Below, one piece after another: positions 1 to 8,422 of a stretch of DNA of 64,000 bases. Within the stretch, counting starts at the first letter, position 1. Every line of letters starts with the position of its first letter. Source of the stretch: DASTBU01 sp035711845 (lineage in GTDB: Bacteria; Acidobacteriota; Vicinamibacteria; Vicinamibacterales; 2-12-FULL-66-21); assembly GCA_035711845.1 (NCBI GenBank), contig DASTBU010000113.1:1-64000 (forward strand), in the 5' to 3' direction. The notes under the pieces were generated by a model that had not been told where the DNA came from, ran no database searches, and worked only from the letters and a program-made list of their open reading frames with translations. The position numbers and the translations under genes are program-made.

Positions 1-85
1 GAGTAACGTTCTGGTCGGGATCGTGACCGGCCGAGAGCGAGGGTCGCGGCGTAATCGTCAGGGCTTCTAGTCTACACTCTGGAGA

Positions 86-694
86 ATGACGCGTGTCGTG
101 GAGTGGATTCAGGGGTTCGCGATCTCGCTCGGCGGTCCCGGCCTTTTTCTCATCGCCTTTCTCGATTCCTCGTTCCTGTCATTTCCCGAAGTCAACGATC
201 TGCTGATCATCTGGCTGACCACCCAGCACCCCGAGCGCATGCTGTACTACGCGCTCATGACGACGCTCGGATCCATCGCGGGTTGCCTCGCGCTCTACAC
301 GCTTGCCAGGAAAGGCGGAGAGGCGTTCCTGCGCAAACGCTTCCACGAGCGGCACATCGACCGCGCCATGGATCTGTTCCAGCGCTACGGCCTCTTGGCG
401 GTGCTGATCCCCTCGATTCTTCCGCCACCGGCGCCCTTCAAGATTTTCGTGCTCGCAGCGGGCGTGACGCGTGTGAAGCTGACCCATTTCATCACGGCCA
501 TTGCCATCGGTCGCGGCGTGCGCTACTTCGGCGAGGGTCTGCTGGCGGTCTGGTATGGGGAGGCCGCCGCGGATTTCCTCCGCGACAACGCGAAGCCGGT
601 GGCGATATCCGTGGCCGTCGTGGTGTTCGTCGGCGCCCTCGCCTATGTTCTCTGGCAGCGCCGCAGGAGCGCGGGCGTCAACGGCAGCATGTGA
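86..694 (+). CDS. VTT-domain (DedA/YqaA-like) inner-membrane protein
   Basis: This 202-residue polytopic membrane protein looks like the VTT/DedA/YqaA group, a family implicated in membrane lipid and undecaprenyl-phosphate homeostasis. Hydrophobic segments lie near residues 10-35, 50-72, 98-125, 132-155 and 170-190. A Pro-rich stretch (PSILPPPAPFK, about 110-120), followed by a short Gly-rich helix, matches the re-entrant core typical of the family. The start sits just after a possible -10 box (TACACT, 73-78), with GGAG immediately before ATG, so a very short leader is possible. The downstream GT2 gene has its own promoter. The family call is fairly sure. The transported or flipped substrate cannot be read from the sequence. 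Confidence 0.8.
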   Translation: MTRVVEWIQGFAISLGGPGLFLIAFLDSSFLSFPEVNDLLIIWLTTQHPERMLYYALMTTLGSIAGCLALYTLARKGGEAFLRKRFHERHIDRAMDLFQRYGLLAVLIPSILPPPAPFKIFVLAAGVTRVKLTHFITAIAIGRGVRYFGEGLLAVWYGEAAADFLRDNAKPVAISVAVVVFVGALAYVLWQRRRSAGVNGSM

Positions 695-770
695 GAGGGA
701 GCGTCCAGTGTCGAGTTTCCGGTTTTCAGTTCCGGTCTACGGATAGCGGTCGGCGGAGGGTGGAGATGGA

Positions 771-800
771 TTGACGGTTTTCCCGGAAGGCCCGTATAAT
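771..800 (+). promoter_or_regulatory. sigma70-type promoter for the GT2 gene
   Basis: TTGACG (771-776) and TATAAT (795-800) are separated by 18 bp. Transcription would start near 807, only about 15 nt before ATG 822. An in-frame TTG at 771 coincides with the -35 box and is therefore rejected as the translation start. Confidence 0.75.
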
Positions 801-821
801 CAAGCGTTTACTCCCTCTCGC

Positions 822-1805
822 ATGACTCCTGAGATCTCGGTCGTCGTCCCGATGCGCAACGAGTCGCCCAACGTGGCGAAGCTGTACGAAGAGCTGACCA
901 CGACGCTCGAGGCTTTCAAGCGGCCGTACGAAATCATTGCAGTCGACGACGGCAGCACCGATGACACGTTCGATCAACTGGCGAGGCTGCAGGCGGCGGA
1001 CCCGCGGCTGCGCGTGATCTGCTTTCGCCGCAACTTCGGTCAGACTGCCGCCTTCTCGGCCGGCTTCGCCCACGCGCGCGGGCGCCTCATCGTCACCTCC
1101 GACGGCGATCTTCAGAACGATCCGCGCGACATTCCAGGGATGATCGAGCTGGCCGAAGCACGGCAGGCGGACATCGTGGCGGGCTGGCGGAAGGACCGGA
1201 AGGATCCGTTCTTCAGCCGGCGCGTGCCGTCGACGATCGCCAACTGGATCATCTCGCACGCAACCGGGGTCAAGCTCCATGACTATGGGTGCTCGCTGAA
1301 GGTGTTCCGGGCAGAGGTCGTGAAGCCGATGAAGTTGTACGGGGAGATGCACCGATTCCTCCCCGCGATCGCGAGCGAGTTCGGTGTGAGGCTCGAAGAG
1401 CAGATCGTGCATCACCGCGCGCGCGTGCACGGTTCGTCCAAGTACGGGATCTCACGCACCGTGCGCGTCATTCTCGATCTGCTGACGGTCAAGTTCCTCA
1501 TCAGCTACTCGACGCGCCCACTGCAGATCTTCGGCCTTTTCGGGCTGGTCCTCAGCTTCCTGGGGCTGCTCACCTGCGGCTGGCTGGCGTACGTGAAGTA
1601 CTTCCAGCACCAGGGCATCGCCGATCGCCCGCTCCTGCTGCTCGGCATCCTGCTCGTGTCCACCGGCGTGCAGCTCGTCACGCTCGGGCTGCTGGCCGAA
1701 ATGCTGGCGCGCACCTATCACGAGTCCCAGGACAAGCCGACGTACGTCATCCGCGAGATCCGGGAATCGCTCGGTGTTCGGCCTCGCGAGGCCGTCGGCG
1801 CGTAA
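822..1805 (+). CDS. membrane-anchored GT2 glycosyltransferase (GtrB/ArnC-like)
   Basis: A 327-residue family 2 glycosyltransferase of the polyprenyl-phosphate glycosyltransferase type (GtrB/ArnC/DPM1). These enzymes move a sugar from a nucleotide donor onto polyprenyl phosphate at the cytoplasmic face of the membrane. The N-terminal GT-A fold shows the nucleotide-binding VVPMRNE, the VDDGSTDD motif and the metal-binding DGDLQNDP. Two hydrophobic helices in the C-terminal third (about residues 225-250 and 265-295) are the usual membrane anchor. The start at ATG 822 is chosen because the longer alternative at TTG 771 lies inside the promoter. There is no clear Shine-Dalgarno, consistent with a short leader. 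The sugar specificity is unknown. Confidence 0.88.
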   Translation: MTPEISVVVPMRNESPNVAKLYEELTTTLEAFKRPYEIIAVDDGSTDDTFDQLARLQAADPRLRVICFRRNFGQTAAFSAGFAHARGRLIVTSDGDLQNDPRDIPGMIELAEARQADIVAGWRKDRKDPFFSRRVPSTIANWIISHATGVKLHDYGCSLKVFRAEVVKPMKLYGEMHRFLPAIASEFGVRLEEQIVHHRARVHGSSKYGISRTVRVILDLLTVKFLISYSTRPLQIFGLFGLVLSFLGLLTCGWLAYVKYFQHQGIADRPLLLLGILLVSTGVQLVTLGLLAEMLARTYHESQDKPTYVIREIRESLGVRPREAVGA

Positions 1806-1883
1806 CGCTCGCCACGGGCTCTCGTGTCGCCGCTGTGCCAGGCTCGGCACAAATGTGCGTGTGTTAGACTGAAGGCCCGTTTC

Positions 1884-2594
1884 ATGTCCACAGCTGCGGC
1901 CGCGCCCCCAGAGGGAGGCATCTCACTCGAACGTGAGCTGAAGTACGTTCTGCCGGCTGGCAAAGCGGTGCTGGCGCGTTCCGTCGTGTCGGCGTTGTGC
2001 CGGCCCGATCCGCACTACCCGGCCGCCATCGTCTCGACGATTTACTACGACACCCCGGATCTGGCGCTCCTCTCGGAGAAGATCAACAGCGATTACCTGA
2101 AGACGAAAGTCCGGCTGCGCTGGTACTCCCCGGGACGAGGCGCCGCGACGGCGTTCCTGGAAATCAAATCCCGGGTGGGCGGGCTGAGGCACAAGGTGAG
2201 GGTCGAGACCTCCCTCAGCGCGGCGACCGTGGCGGACCTGCCGCTCGAACATCCCGCGCTCGTCCAGGTTCTCGAGCTGGCGAGACCGCTCGGCGTGCCG
2301 CTGCCGACCCGGCTCATGCCGGCACTCCTGCTCCGCTACGAGCGGTTCAGATTCATCGAGCCGGTGTCCGCAAGTCGGATCAGCGTGGATCTCGGCATCG
2401 AAGCCGTTCGCGGCAATCCGCGGGTCGTTGGCCATGCGTTTCTCCATCGGCTTCCTCACGCCGTCGTCGAAATCAAAGGCCCCGGAAACGACATCCCCCG
2501 GGCGCTGCACGCGCTGATCAACCTCGGCGCGCGGCGCGCGGCCTTCTCGAAATACGGCGCAGCCGGGCTCGCCATGCTCAGGTACAACCACTGA
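1884..2594 (+). CDS. VTC-domain polyphosphate polymerase-like protein
   Basis: A 236-residue protein made almost entirely of a VTC domain, the triphosphate-tunnel fold that in eukaryotic Vtc4 makes polyphosphate from ATP. Visible tunnel features are the N-terminal ERELKYVLP, the basic KTKVRLRWY, the acidic FLEIKSR, RYERFRF and, near the C-terminus, VEIKGPG. ATG 1884 is preferred over an upstream in-frame GTG/ATG because the domain begins about ten residues after it. It is followed after 18 bp by a DUF4956 membrane protein and then a CotH-like protein. VTC, DUF4956 and CotH proteins recur together in bacteria, so they probably act as one unit. Polyphosphate synthesis is inferred from the family and is not shown here. 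Confidence 0.85.
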   Translation: MSTAAAAPPEGGISLERELKYVLPAGKAVLARSVVSALCRPDPHYPAAIVSTIYYDTPDLALLSEKINSDYLKTKVRLRWYSPGRGAATAFLEIKSRVGGLRHKVRVETSLSAATVADLPLEHPALVQVLELARPLGVPLPTRLMPALLLRYERFRFIEPVSASRISVDLGIEAVRGNPRVVGHAFLHRLPHAVVEIKGPGNDIPRALHALINLGARRAAFSKYGAAGLAMLRYNH

Positions 2595-2612
2595 GCGCTC
2601 CACCCAGGTTCT

Positions 2613-3317
2613 ATGCAGAAGCAGTTTGCTGACATCTATTCCATTCTGACGGGTGCGAACACGCAGGCGATGTCGGAGATCGGCATCGCGGGGTTCGTTG
2701 TCCTGATGCTCGTCTCGCTCGCCAGTTCGCTGCTGGCCGCCTTTCTCTACCTGCAGTTCTATGCGAACCGCGCGACGGGGAGCCAAGTGCATCGCGCGTT
2801 TCCGCTGCTGGGCGTGTCGATCACCGCGATATTCGTCGCGATCCAGTTTTCACTTCCGTTGTCGCTCGGCCTGCTCGGCGCGCTTTCCATCGTCCGGTTC
2901 CGGACGCCGATCAAGGAGCCCGAGGAGATCGGGTTCATCATGCTCGTGATTGCCGCCTCGATCGCGGCGGCGACGTTCAAGCTGGCCTTCGTAGGGCTGA
3001 TTTTCGTCGTCGCCATCATCGCGCTGCTGGTGCAGTCCCGCGTGGGCCTGTTTCGCAGCGGACAGACCGACGGGGTGATCGTCATCTCGGTGCCCTTGCC
3101 GGCCTCGTCCGACGAGTCCGCGATCGGGGACGTACTCCGCCGCCACCTCTCCAAGGCGCGGCTCGAGAGCGTGTCGCGCAACGAGCACGGAACCGTGCTG
3201 TCCTACAACTTCCAGGATGTCAGCGAGCGGTCGCTGTTCGCGCTCGAGGGCGATCTCGCCGCCGCGGCCGGCGGCGCCAGCTTCAACATCTACTTCAATC
3301 GCGCCGGAGCGCTGTGA
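2613..3317 (+). CDS. DUF4956 membrane protein
   Basis: A 234-residue protein with three or four membrane helices in its first 140 residues (about 22-50, 63-85, 88-105, 112-140) and a soluble C-terminal domain of about 95 residues. The family signature ALSIVRFRTPIKEPEEIGF lies between helices. DUF4956 proteins commonly sit beside VTC-domain polyphosphate polymerases and CotH proteins, as here, and have no settled biochemical role. The stop codon overlaps the GTG start of the next gene by 4 bp (GTGA), so the two are translationally coupled. Family assignment is strong; function is unknown. Confidence 0.85.
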   Translation: MQKQFADIYSILTGANTQAMSEIGIAGFVVLMLVSLASSLLAAFLYLQFYANRATGSQVHRAFPLLGVSITAIFVAIQFSLPLSLGLLGALSIVRFRTPIKEPEEIGFIMLVIAASIAAATFKLAFVGLIFVVAIIALLVQSRVGLFRSGQTDGVIVISVPLPASSDESAIGDVLRRHLSKARLESVSRNEHGTVLSYNFQDVSERSLFALEGDLAAAAGGASFNIYFNRAGAL

Positions 3318-5533
3318 CCGTGCCGGCGCCGGGCCGGTCGCGCCATCTCGTCGTCCTCGCAGCGGCGCTCGCGCTGGCCGGTGCCGGCGCCGCGATTGAG
3401 AGCGCCGGCCTGTTTCAGCGCTTGCGGTTCGCGGTTCAAAGGGACCTCCGGCAGCTTCCGAGCACGCAGGCAGTGGAGCCTGAGACGGTCTTCCGTGGCC
3501 TGCCGACGTTGTCGATCTATTTTCAGCCTCAGGACCTTCAGGCGCTGCTCGAGAACAAGCGCGAACACGGTCGAGCGTGGGAGCGCAGGGCCAGTGTCTC
3601 GTATTTCAACGAGGGACGGCTCCAGTTTGGCGGCGAAGCGGGCGTTCGCGTGCACGGCGGTGGCAGCCGTATCACGTCCCCGCGGCAAGGCTGGCGGATC
3701 TTCTTCCGGAGGCAATATGGCACGCTGAAGGTCCCGCGCGGGGCGATTTTCGGGCCGCACACCGACCCGCTCAAACGCCTCGTCGTGCACAACGACGTTC
3801 GGACCGATGCAGACGGCACCCAATGGCACCTCGTCAACCCGCTGGCGTACGACCTCGCGCGCCGCATTGGGTGCATCACGCCCGAAACCCTGCCGGCGCG
3901 CTTCGTCCTGAACGGCGAGGACCAGGGTCTGTTCGTGCTCACGGAACACTTCGACGACGAGTACTTCGACGCTCACATGCCGGGGCACCGGGTGACGATG
4001 GAAATCGAGGACATGGAAGCGCTTCGGGACACGATTGACGCCACCCGGCCGCTCACCATGGAGGCGGTGTCCGAGCTGTTGGATCTGGACAACGTGACGA
4101 GCTGGTTTCTCGCGGTGGTGTTCGCGGCGACGCGCGACGCGTATCAGGGGCCGGGGCAGTTCCTGGACGAAGATCGCGACCGGGCCGGGTGGTTCTGGAT
4201 CACCTGGGATCTGGACCAGAGCTTTCGTAACTGGGATCTCGACAGCTTTCTTTATATTCTCGAGCGCGTCGGCGAACCTCCCAGGGGACGCCGCGCGAGC
4301 GAACCGCGAGGGGTTGTGCTGAGCACGCTCATCGCGGAGGACCAGAACTTCCGCGAGTATCTCGCCCGGCGCATCGATACGATGCTGAACCACCAGCTCA
4401 CGCCCGAGTTCCTGGAGGAGCGCCGCTCGCATTACGCCGACATCGCGGCAAACTTCGGCGTTCCGACCCGGTACCTCGAACTGGAGCGGGAATTCCTCGC
4501 CAGACGGCCGGCATTCGTACGGGCGATCGCGGAACAATGGCTCAATACGGGTCCCGGCGTCCCGGTGTCCATCGAGCGGCCCGACGGAGGTCGGCTGATC
4601 GTCGACGGGTTCGAGAAGGGTGACAGCTTCGCCGGGACGTATTTCCCCGGCCGCGAGGTCGTGGTGCAGAGTCCAGGCGCTCGCCTGCGATGGCTGGTGA
4701 ACGGCGCCCCGGTGGCTGAAGGGGAGGAGCTCCGGCTCGAGGCCGATCGGCCACTCGCGGTAATCGCGTTGGCAGGAAACGCAGCGCCGCCGCCCCCGGC
4801 GGCCCGGTCTCCCGTTCCGGAAGCGAAGGCGCCACCCTTGGTTGCAGCCCCGCTCGAATGGCGGCAGATTCCTCCCGGGGCCGTGATGGTCGGCTGCTCT
4901 GAGACTGACAGGCAATGCGAGGCGAACGAGACGCCGCGCCAGGAGGTTGTCCTCAGGAGCGGCTTCGAGCTGACCGCAACCGAGGTCACCATCGAGCAGT
5001 ATGCGGCGTTTGCGCACGCTTCGGGCCAAACGTTGCCGAGGCAGCCGCTCTGGAGCGGGCAGGGGCATCCCGTCGTCAACATCACCTATAACGAGGCGGT
5101 GGCGTTCTGCGAGGCGTCGGGCGGTCGGCTGCCCACAGAGATCGAATGGGAGTATGCGGCTCGCGGGGGACGCGGCCAGACGGCGTTCACGACCGGGCCA
5201 CGGCTCGATCGGGAAGCCGTCAATGGCAAGGGTGTCGGCGGCCGTGATCAATGGGGGATGACAGCTCCGGTCGGCTCCTTCCCCCCCGGTGCATTCGGGC
5301 TGTTCGACATGACAGGGAACGTCTGGGAATGGACCTCCACCTGGTATCGCGCGGATGCCGCCTGGGCGGAGCCGCGCCAGGAGGCGCCGACATCATCATC
5401 GCCTGACTACCTGAAGACCGTCCGGGGCGGGTCGTGGGACAATACAACGGTCAACCTCCGGGTCTCGAAGCGAGTCGGGTTGTCGCCGCGGGGCCGCCAG
5501 AATCTGTACGTCGGCATCCGGTGCGCTCGCTGA
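3314..5533 (+). CDS. CotH kinase domain fused to FGE/SUMF1-like domain
   Basis: A 739-residue exported or membrane-tethered fusion. An N-terminal hydrophobic segment (about 12-32) precedes a CotH-type kinase domain (about 55-400). That domain carries GVRVHGGGSR, KRLVVHNDV, a VLTEHFDDEYF segment and WFWITWDLDQSF, with the acidic cluster WDLDQS the likely metal-binding site. A Pro/Ala-rich linker (about 490-515) leads to a formylglycine-generating-enzyme/SUMF1-like domain (about 520-739). Its hallmarks are IPPGAVMVG, RLPTEIEWEYAARGG, GNVWEWT, VRGGSWDN and the terminal GIRCAR. The start GTG 3314 overlaps the DUF4956 stop. CotH proteins are known as protein kinases and SUMF1-like domains act on or bind proteins or ligands, so a surface protein-modification role is plausible but inferred. 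The fusion itself is unusual. Confidence 0.82.
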   Translation: MTVPAPGRSRHLVVLAAALALAGAGAAIESAGLFQRLRFAVQRDLRQLPSTQAVEPETVFRGLPTLSIYFQPQDLQALLENKREHGRAWERRASVSYFNEGRLQFGGEAGVRVHGGGSRITSPRQGWRIFFRRQYGTLKVPRGAIFGPHTDPLKRLVVHNDVRTDADGTQWHLVNPLAYDLARRIGCITPETLPARFVLNGEDQGLFVLTEHFDDEYFDAHMPGHRVTMEIEDMEALRDTIDATRPLTMEAVSELLDLDNVTSWFLAVVFAATRDAYQGPGQFLDEDRDRAGWFWITWDLDQSFRNWDLDSFLYILERVGEPPRGRRASEPRGVVLSTLIAEDQNFREYLARRIDTMLNHQLTPEFLEERRSHYADIAANFGVPTRYLELEREFLARRPAFVRAIAEQWLNTGPGVPVSIERPDGGRLIVDGFEKGDSFAGTYFPGREVVVQSPGARLRWLVNGAPVAEGEELRLEADRPLAVIALAGNAAPPPPAARSPVPEAKAPPLVAAPLEWRQIPPGAVMVGCSETDRQCEANETPRQEVVLRSGFELTATEVTIEQYAAFAHASGQTLPRQPLWSGQGHPVVNITYNEAVAFCEASGGRLPTEIEWEYAARGGRGQTAFTTGPRLDREAVNGKGVGGRDQWGMTAPVGSFPPGAFGLFDMTGNVWEWTSTWYRADAAWAEPRQEAPTSSSPDYLKTVRGGSWDNTTVNLRVSKRVGLSPRGRQNLYVGIRCAR

Positions 5534-5680
5534 AGCTACGCGCCGAACCCTCCACACCATCACGTCGCCGGCATACGCACCTGTGGAGCTTGCGAGCCGC
5601 TCGACTTGGCATCGTGCGGTTCCCGTACCGCCTCGGAACCAGCGCCCAATCGCGTGGAGCAATTCCGTGCAATGCGGTTT

Positions 5681-5710
5681 TTGACTGAATCCGCGACCGT
5701 ATCGTACTGT
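5681..5710 (+). promoter_or_regulatory. sigma70-type promoter for the Ig/NTF2-like lipoprotein
   Basis: TTGACT (5681-5686) and TACTGT (5705-5710) are 18 bp apart. AGGAG (5712-5716) follows, 14 nt before ATG 5731. Confidence 0.5.
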
Positions 5711-5730
5711 TAGGAGTTTGCCGACAATTC

Positions 5731-6642
5731 ATGCGGCCACTCTCGATGGTTTCAGGAAATTCTCCGACAGCCACCTGCAGGACCGAGACGTGTCGATCGA
5801 CACGCGTCACCCAGGTGCTTGCTCACGCAGCTGTTATCGCCCTGGCCGCCGTGGCGCTCTCGTGCGGCGGCTCGCCCGGCGGGCCGGGGCCCGTCCCGCA
5901 GCCCCAGAATCAGCCGCCGGTCATCGCCGGGATCGCGGTCGATCCGGCCCGCGTCGAGCTGAACGAGGAAGTGTCACTGCGCGCAACCGTCCAGGATGCG
6001 GAAACGCCCCCGGAGTCGCTCGTCTACGAATGGTCCGCCGATGGCGGGACCTTTACGGGCGAAGGTGCATCGGTCACGTGGCGTCCACCGTCGGACGCCG
6101 CGACCCCCGCGGACTTCACGCTGCGCCTCACGGTTGTCGAACGGTACGGGCCGCCTAACGCGTCCGGACAGCAGGCGGAGCACCGCATCACGGCTTCGAG
6201 CACCCCTGTGCGCGTTCATGACTCCCCGAAGGAACTCCGCGAGATGTCGCTGCGCTTCCTCGAGCTTTTCGCGGACTCCGACAAGTCGGCGGACGAATGC
6301 CTTGTCGACTTCAGCGATTCCTGCCGGGGGAAGGAGTCCGAGCGGGAGGACATCGAGGAGAACCGGGAGTTCTACGACATCCGGTCGTCGTCGTTCGATT
6401 TCGATGATGTGAAGATTTCCCAGGATCGGATGTCGGCCAGGATGGTCGTGGAGTGCGAGTTCCGGTCGCGTGTCCGGAAGTGTCCCCCGGACCAGCCCGC
6501 GTGCGTCGTGGGGAGTACCGACGAGGTCAGCGGGGATTGTCGGCTGACGGCCATCTACGAGAACCAGCGCTGGTGGCTGTGCGACAGTACCTTCGACGCT
6601 GACAACGTTTCAGCGCCGCTGCGATTTTTCGGGAAGCGCTAG
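5731..6642 (+). CDS. lipoprotein with Ig/PKD-like and NTF2-like regions
   Basis: A 303-residue predicted lipoprotein. A long N-terminus ends in a hydrophobic stretch and lipobox (VALSC, Cys about residue 45). After a Pro/Gly-rich spacer, residues about 62-150 read as a PKD/Ig-like beta sandwich (VRLRATVQD-type strands, VYEWSADGGTF, FTLRLTVVER). Residues about 165-300 resemble a SnoaL/NTF2-like fold (LRFLELFADSD...WWLCDSTFD) with several paired cysteines, suggesting an oxidising compartment. It has its own promoter and is flanked by unrelated genes. Role unknown. It could be a surface binding protein. The exact start is uncertain because the signal peptide is unusually long from ATG 5731. Confidence 0.6.
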   Translation: MRPLSMVSGNSPTATCRTETCRSTRVTQVLAHAAVIALAAVALSCGGSPGGPGPVPQPQNQPPVIAGIAVDPARVELNEEVSLRATVQDAETPPESLVYEWSADGGTFTGEGASVTWRPPSDAATPADFTLRLTVVERYGPPNASGQQAEHRITASSTPVRVHDSPKELREMSLRFLELFADSDKSADECLVDFSDSCRGKESEREDIEENREFYDIRSSSFDFDDVKISQDRMSARMVVECEFRSRVRKCPPDQPACVVGSTDEVSGDCRLTAIYENQRWWLCDSTFDADNVSAPLRFFGKR

Positions 6643-6676
6643 GGCGTCCTGTGTCCTCACGCAGGGCGCTCCTCTT

Positions 6677-6990
6677 TCAGGGCTTCGCGATGTCTTCCTC
6701 GCGGATCGGGACGTTCCCATCGTCCTCGGTCGCCCAGAACTCCCGGTCGGCGGAATCGATTTCGCTCAGGACCACCGTGCAGAATCGGCGCCCATCGTGA
6801 GCCCTGGCCGATCGAGTGATCCATGTTGTTGTACCAGAACCGCCCGCAGCGGTCCGCGAGAGCAGGTTGAATACTGCGCGAGCAGCCGGAGGTTGCGGGC
6901 GCTCGCCCAGATCATTCAGTTTGTAGATCGGAGCTCCAGGTCCAGCCCTCGGTGTCCGGCGCGTGATTGACGCGTGTTTGAAGGGACTCT
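6677..6990 (-). pseudogene. possible remnant of a decayed gene
   Basis: This stretch of the 403-bp gap before the GH-like gene stays open on the minus strand for about 103 codons without a usable start. It ends in a protein-like acidic tail (FCTVVLSEID...REFWATEDDG...EEDIAKP, then stop at 6677-6679). Two other minus frames carry short protein-like stretches upstream (for example RFWYNNMDHSIGQG around 6795-6850), as expected for a gene broken by frameshifts. I do not recognise the family. The promoter of the plus-strand neighbour overlaps its right end. Confidence 0.28.
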
Positions 6991-6995
6991 ATACT
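6967..6995 (+). promoter_or_regulatory. sigma70-type promoter for the GH-like lipoprotein
   Basis: TTGACG (6967-6972) and TATACT (6990-6995) are 17 bp apart, the optimal spacing. An upstream in-frame GTG at 6974 lies inside this promoter and is rejected as a start. The predicted leader to ATG 7046 is about 45 nt. Confidence 0.75.
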
Positions 6996-7045
6996 CAAGT
7001 GTTTGTCCGCTCGCTGATTGGCTGACCGTGCTGTGCTTGCCCAAG

Positions 7046-8422
7046 ATGAACGTCATGATGCGCCCGAGGTGCGCCCGCGCCCTTCTCGCCATAGGTCTCA
7101 TGCTCGCGATTGCCGCCGGCTGCGGCGCTGGTTCGCAGGAGCGGCCCCGAGGCGTCGTTCACGGACGGGGCGCGGGGTTCGCCGACGACCGCGGACCGTT
7201 TCTGCCGCTCGGTGCGACTCTCTTCTGGGGTCCGTGGGGGTACAAGTTCGACCGCGATCGTCTCGAGCGACACCTACAGTTCCTGGCCGAGCGCGGTGTC
7301 GACTACGTCCGGGTGCTCGGCGAGGTGGGCATGCCTGCGCGCGATGGTTCGGACAGCTGGAGCGATCGCCCGATCGACCCGCGCTGGGCCGATGCGTGTC
7401 CTCAGGGCGGCAAGCCTCCGGCGCACTGCGGGTCGTACGATCAGGTGATCGCGGGTTTCACCGACCTGGCCTACGATCGGTATGGGTTGCGAGTGGAATG
7501 GACCGTATTCGGCGGCACCGGTTTCACGCCGACGCCGGCGTCGCGGCTGGCGCTCGTCGATCGCGTGCTGGCGATGTCGAAGGGACGCGAGCACAAGATC
7601 ATGCACTTCGAGATCGCGAACGAGTTCTATCACAACGGCTTCAGGGGACCGGACGGGCTCGACGAGCTGCGGTCGCTCGGCAGACACGTCCAGGACCGGA
7701 CGTCTGTCCTCGTGGCGCTCTCCGCACCGCGCGGCTCGGACTGCGACGTGATGCGGCGCATGTACGCCGGCGGGGTCGGCGACCTCGTGACGGAGCACTT
7801 CTCGCGTTCGGGCGACGAAGGCGGATGGGCGGCCGTGCGCAGTCCCTGGATGCTGCAACATTGCGAGGGACTCCCGCCCCTGAGGAGCAGCAACGAGCCG
7901 GCTGGGCCCTTCGGGTCAGTGCGCGCCGAGGGGGACCCGCTGCGCCTGGCGATGTCGGCTGCCATGACGTATCTCTCGGGCGTCGGCGCCTACGTCCTGC
8001 ACACGGGGCCGGGAATCCGCGGCGGAGGGCGCGCCGATAAAGCGCGCGGACGTCCAGCCGATATCTGGGCTGTCCCGGAGATCGATCGGGTCCTTCAGGC
8101 CCTGGCGCATGTCCGGCGCGTGCTGCCCCCGGATCTGCCGTCCTGGAGCAGGCACGAGGCAGGGCAGCGCGATCCCGTGATCGTGGGGGCCGCCCGGGAC
8201 GGGTCTATTGCTGCGTACGTCGCGAGGCAAGATCGCCGGTTCGTCGTCCTGGCGCTCGATGTCGACGGGCCGATGACCCTGCGCGCGAGCGTGCCGGTCG
8301 ACCTGCGGGTGGTTCATCCGGTGTCGGGCGCCGTTCTGCGCGAAGGCGCACTGGACGCCTCTGCCACGGTGACCGTCACCGGATCGGCGGCCTACATCAT
8401 CACGGGAGAAGCCACATCGTAG
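7046..8422 (+). CDS. glycoside-hydrolase-like TIM-barrel lipoprotein
   Basis: About 458 residues. The N-terminus is a lipoprotein signal peptide (Arg-rich n-region, LLAIGLMLAIAAG, lipobox ending at Cys around residue 26). The rest resembles a clan-A glycoside hydrolase barrel. It opens with FLPLGATLFWGPWGY and RHLQFLAERGVDYVRVLG, then carries HFEIANEFYHNG, matching the acid/base Asn-Glu pair on strand 4, and a later SSNEP as a possible nucleophile region. A small beta domain (about 380-458) closes the protein. Start candidates are ATG 7046, 7055 and 7058, all downstream of the promoter. The stop overlaps the probable ATC start of the SGNH hydrolase gene. Substrate unknown; catalytic activity is inferred from the Asn-Glu motif only. 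Confidence 0.62.
   Translation: MNVMMRPRCARALLAIGLMLAIAAGCGAGSQERPRGVVHGRGAGFADDRGPFLPLGATLFWGPWGYKFDRDRLERHLQFLAERGVDYVRVLGEVGMPARDGSDSWSDRPIDPRWADACPQGGKPPAHCGSYDQVIAGFTDLAYDRYGLRVEWTVFGGTGFTPTPASRLALVDRVLAMSKGREHKIMHFEIANEFYHNGFRGPDGLDELRSLGRHVQDRTSVLVALSAPRGSDCDVMRRMYAGGVGDLVTEHFSRSGDEGGWAAVRSPWMLQHCEGLPPLRSSNEPAGPFGSVRAEGDPLRLAMSAAMTYLSGVGAYVLHTGPGIRGGGRADKARGRPADIWAVPEIDRVLQALAHVRRVLPPDLPSWSRHEAGQRDPVIVGAARDGSIAAYVARQDRRFVVLALDVDGPMTLRASVPVDLRVVHPVSGAVLREGALDASATVTVTGSAAYIITGEATS

Noticed and set aside
1834..1851. Inverted repeat TGTGCC/GGCACA as a terminator or operator
   Set aside because: A 6-bp stem with no T run and no recognised regulator site. Too weak to annotate.
3290..5251. 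653-codon open frame on the minus strand, antisense to the CotH-FGE gene
   Set aside because: Arg/Pro/Ala-rich mirror of a GC-rich gene. The plus strand carries recognisable domains.
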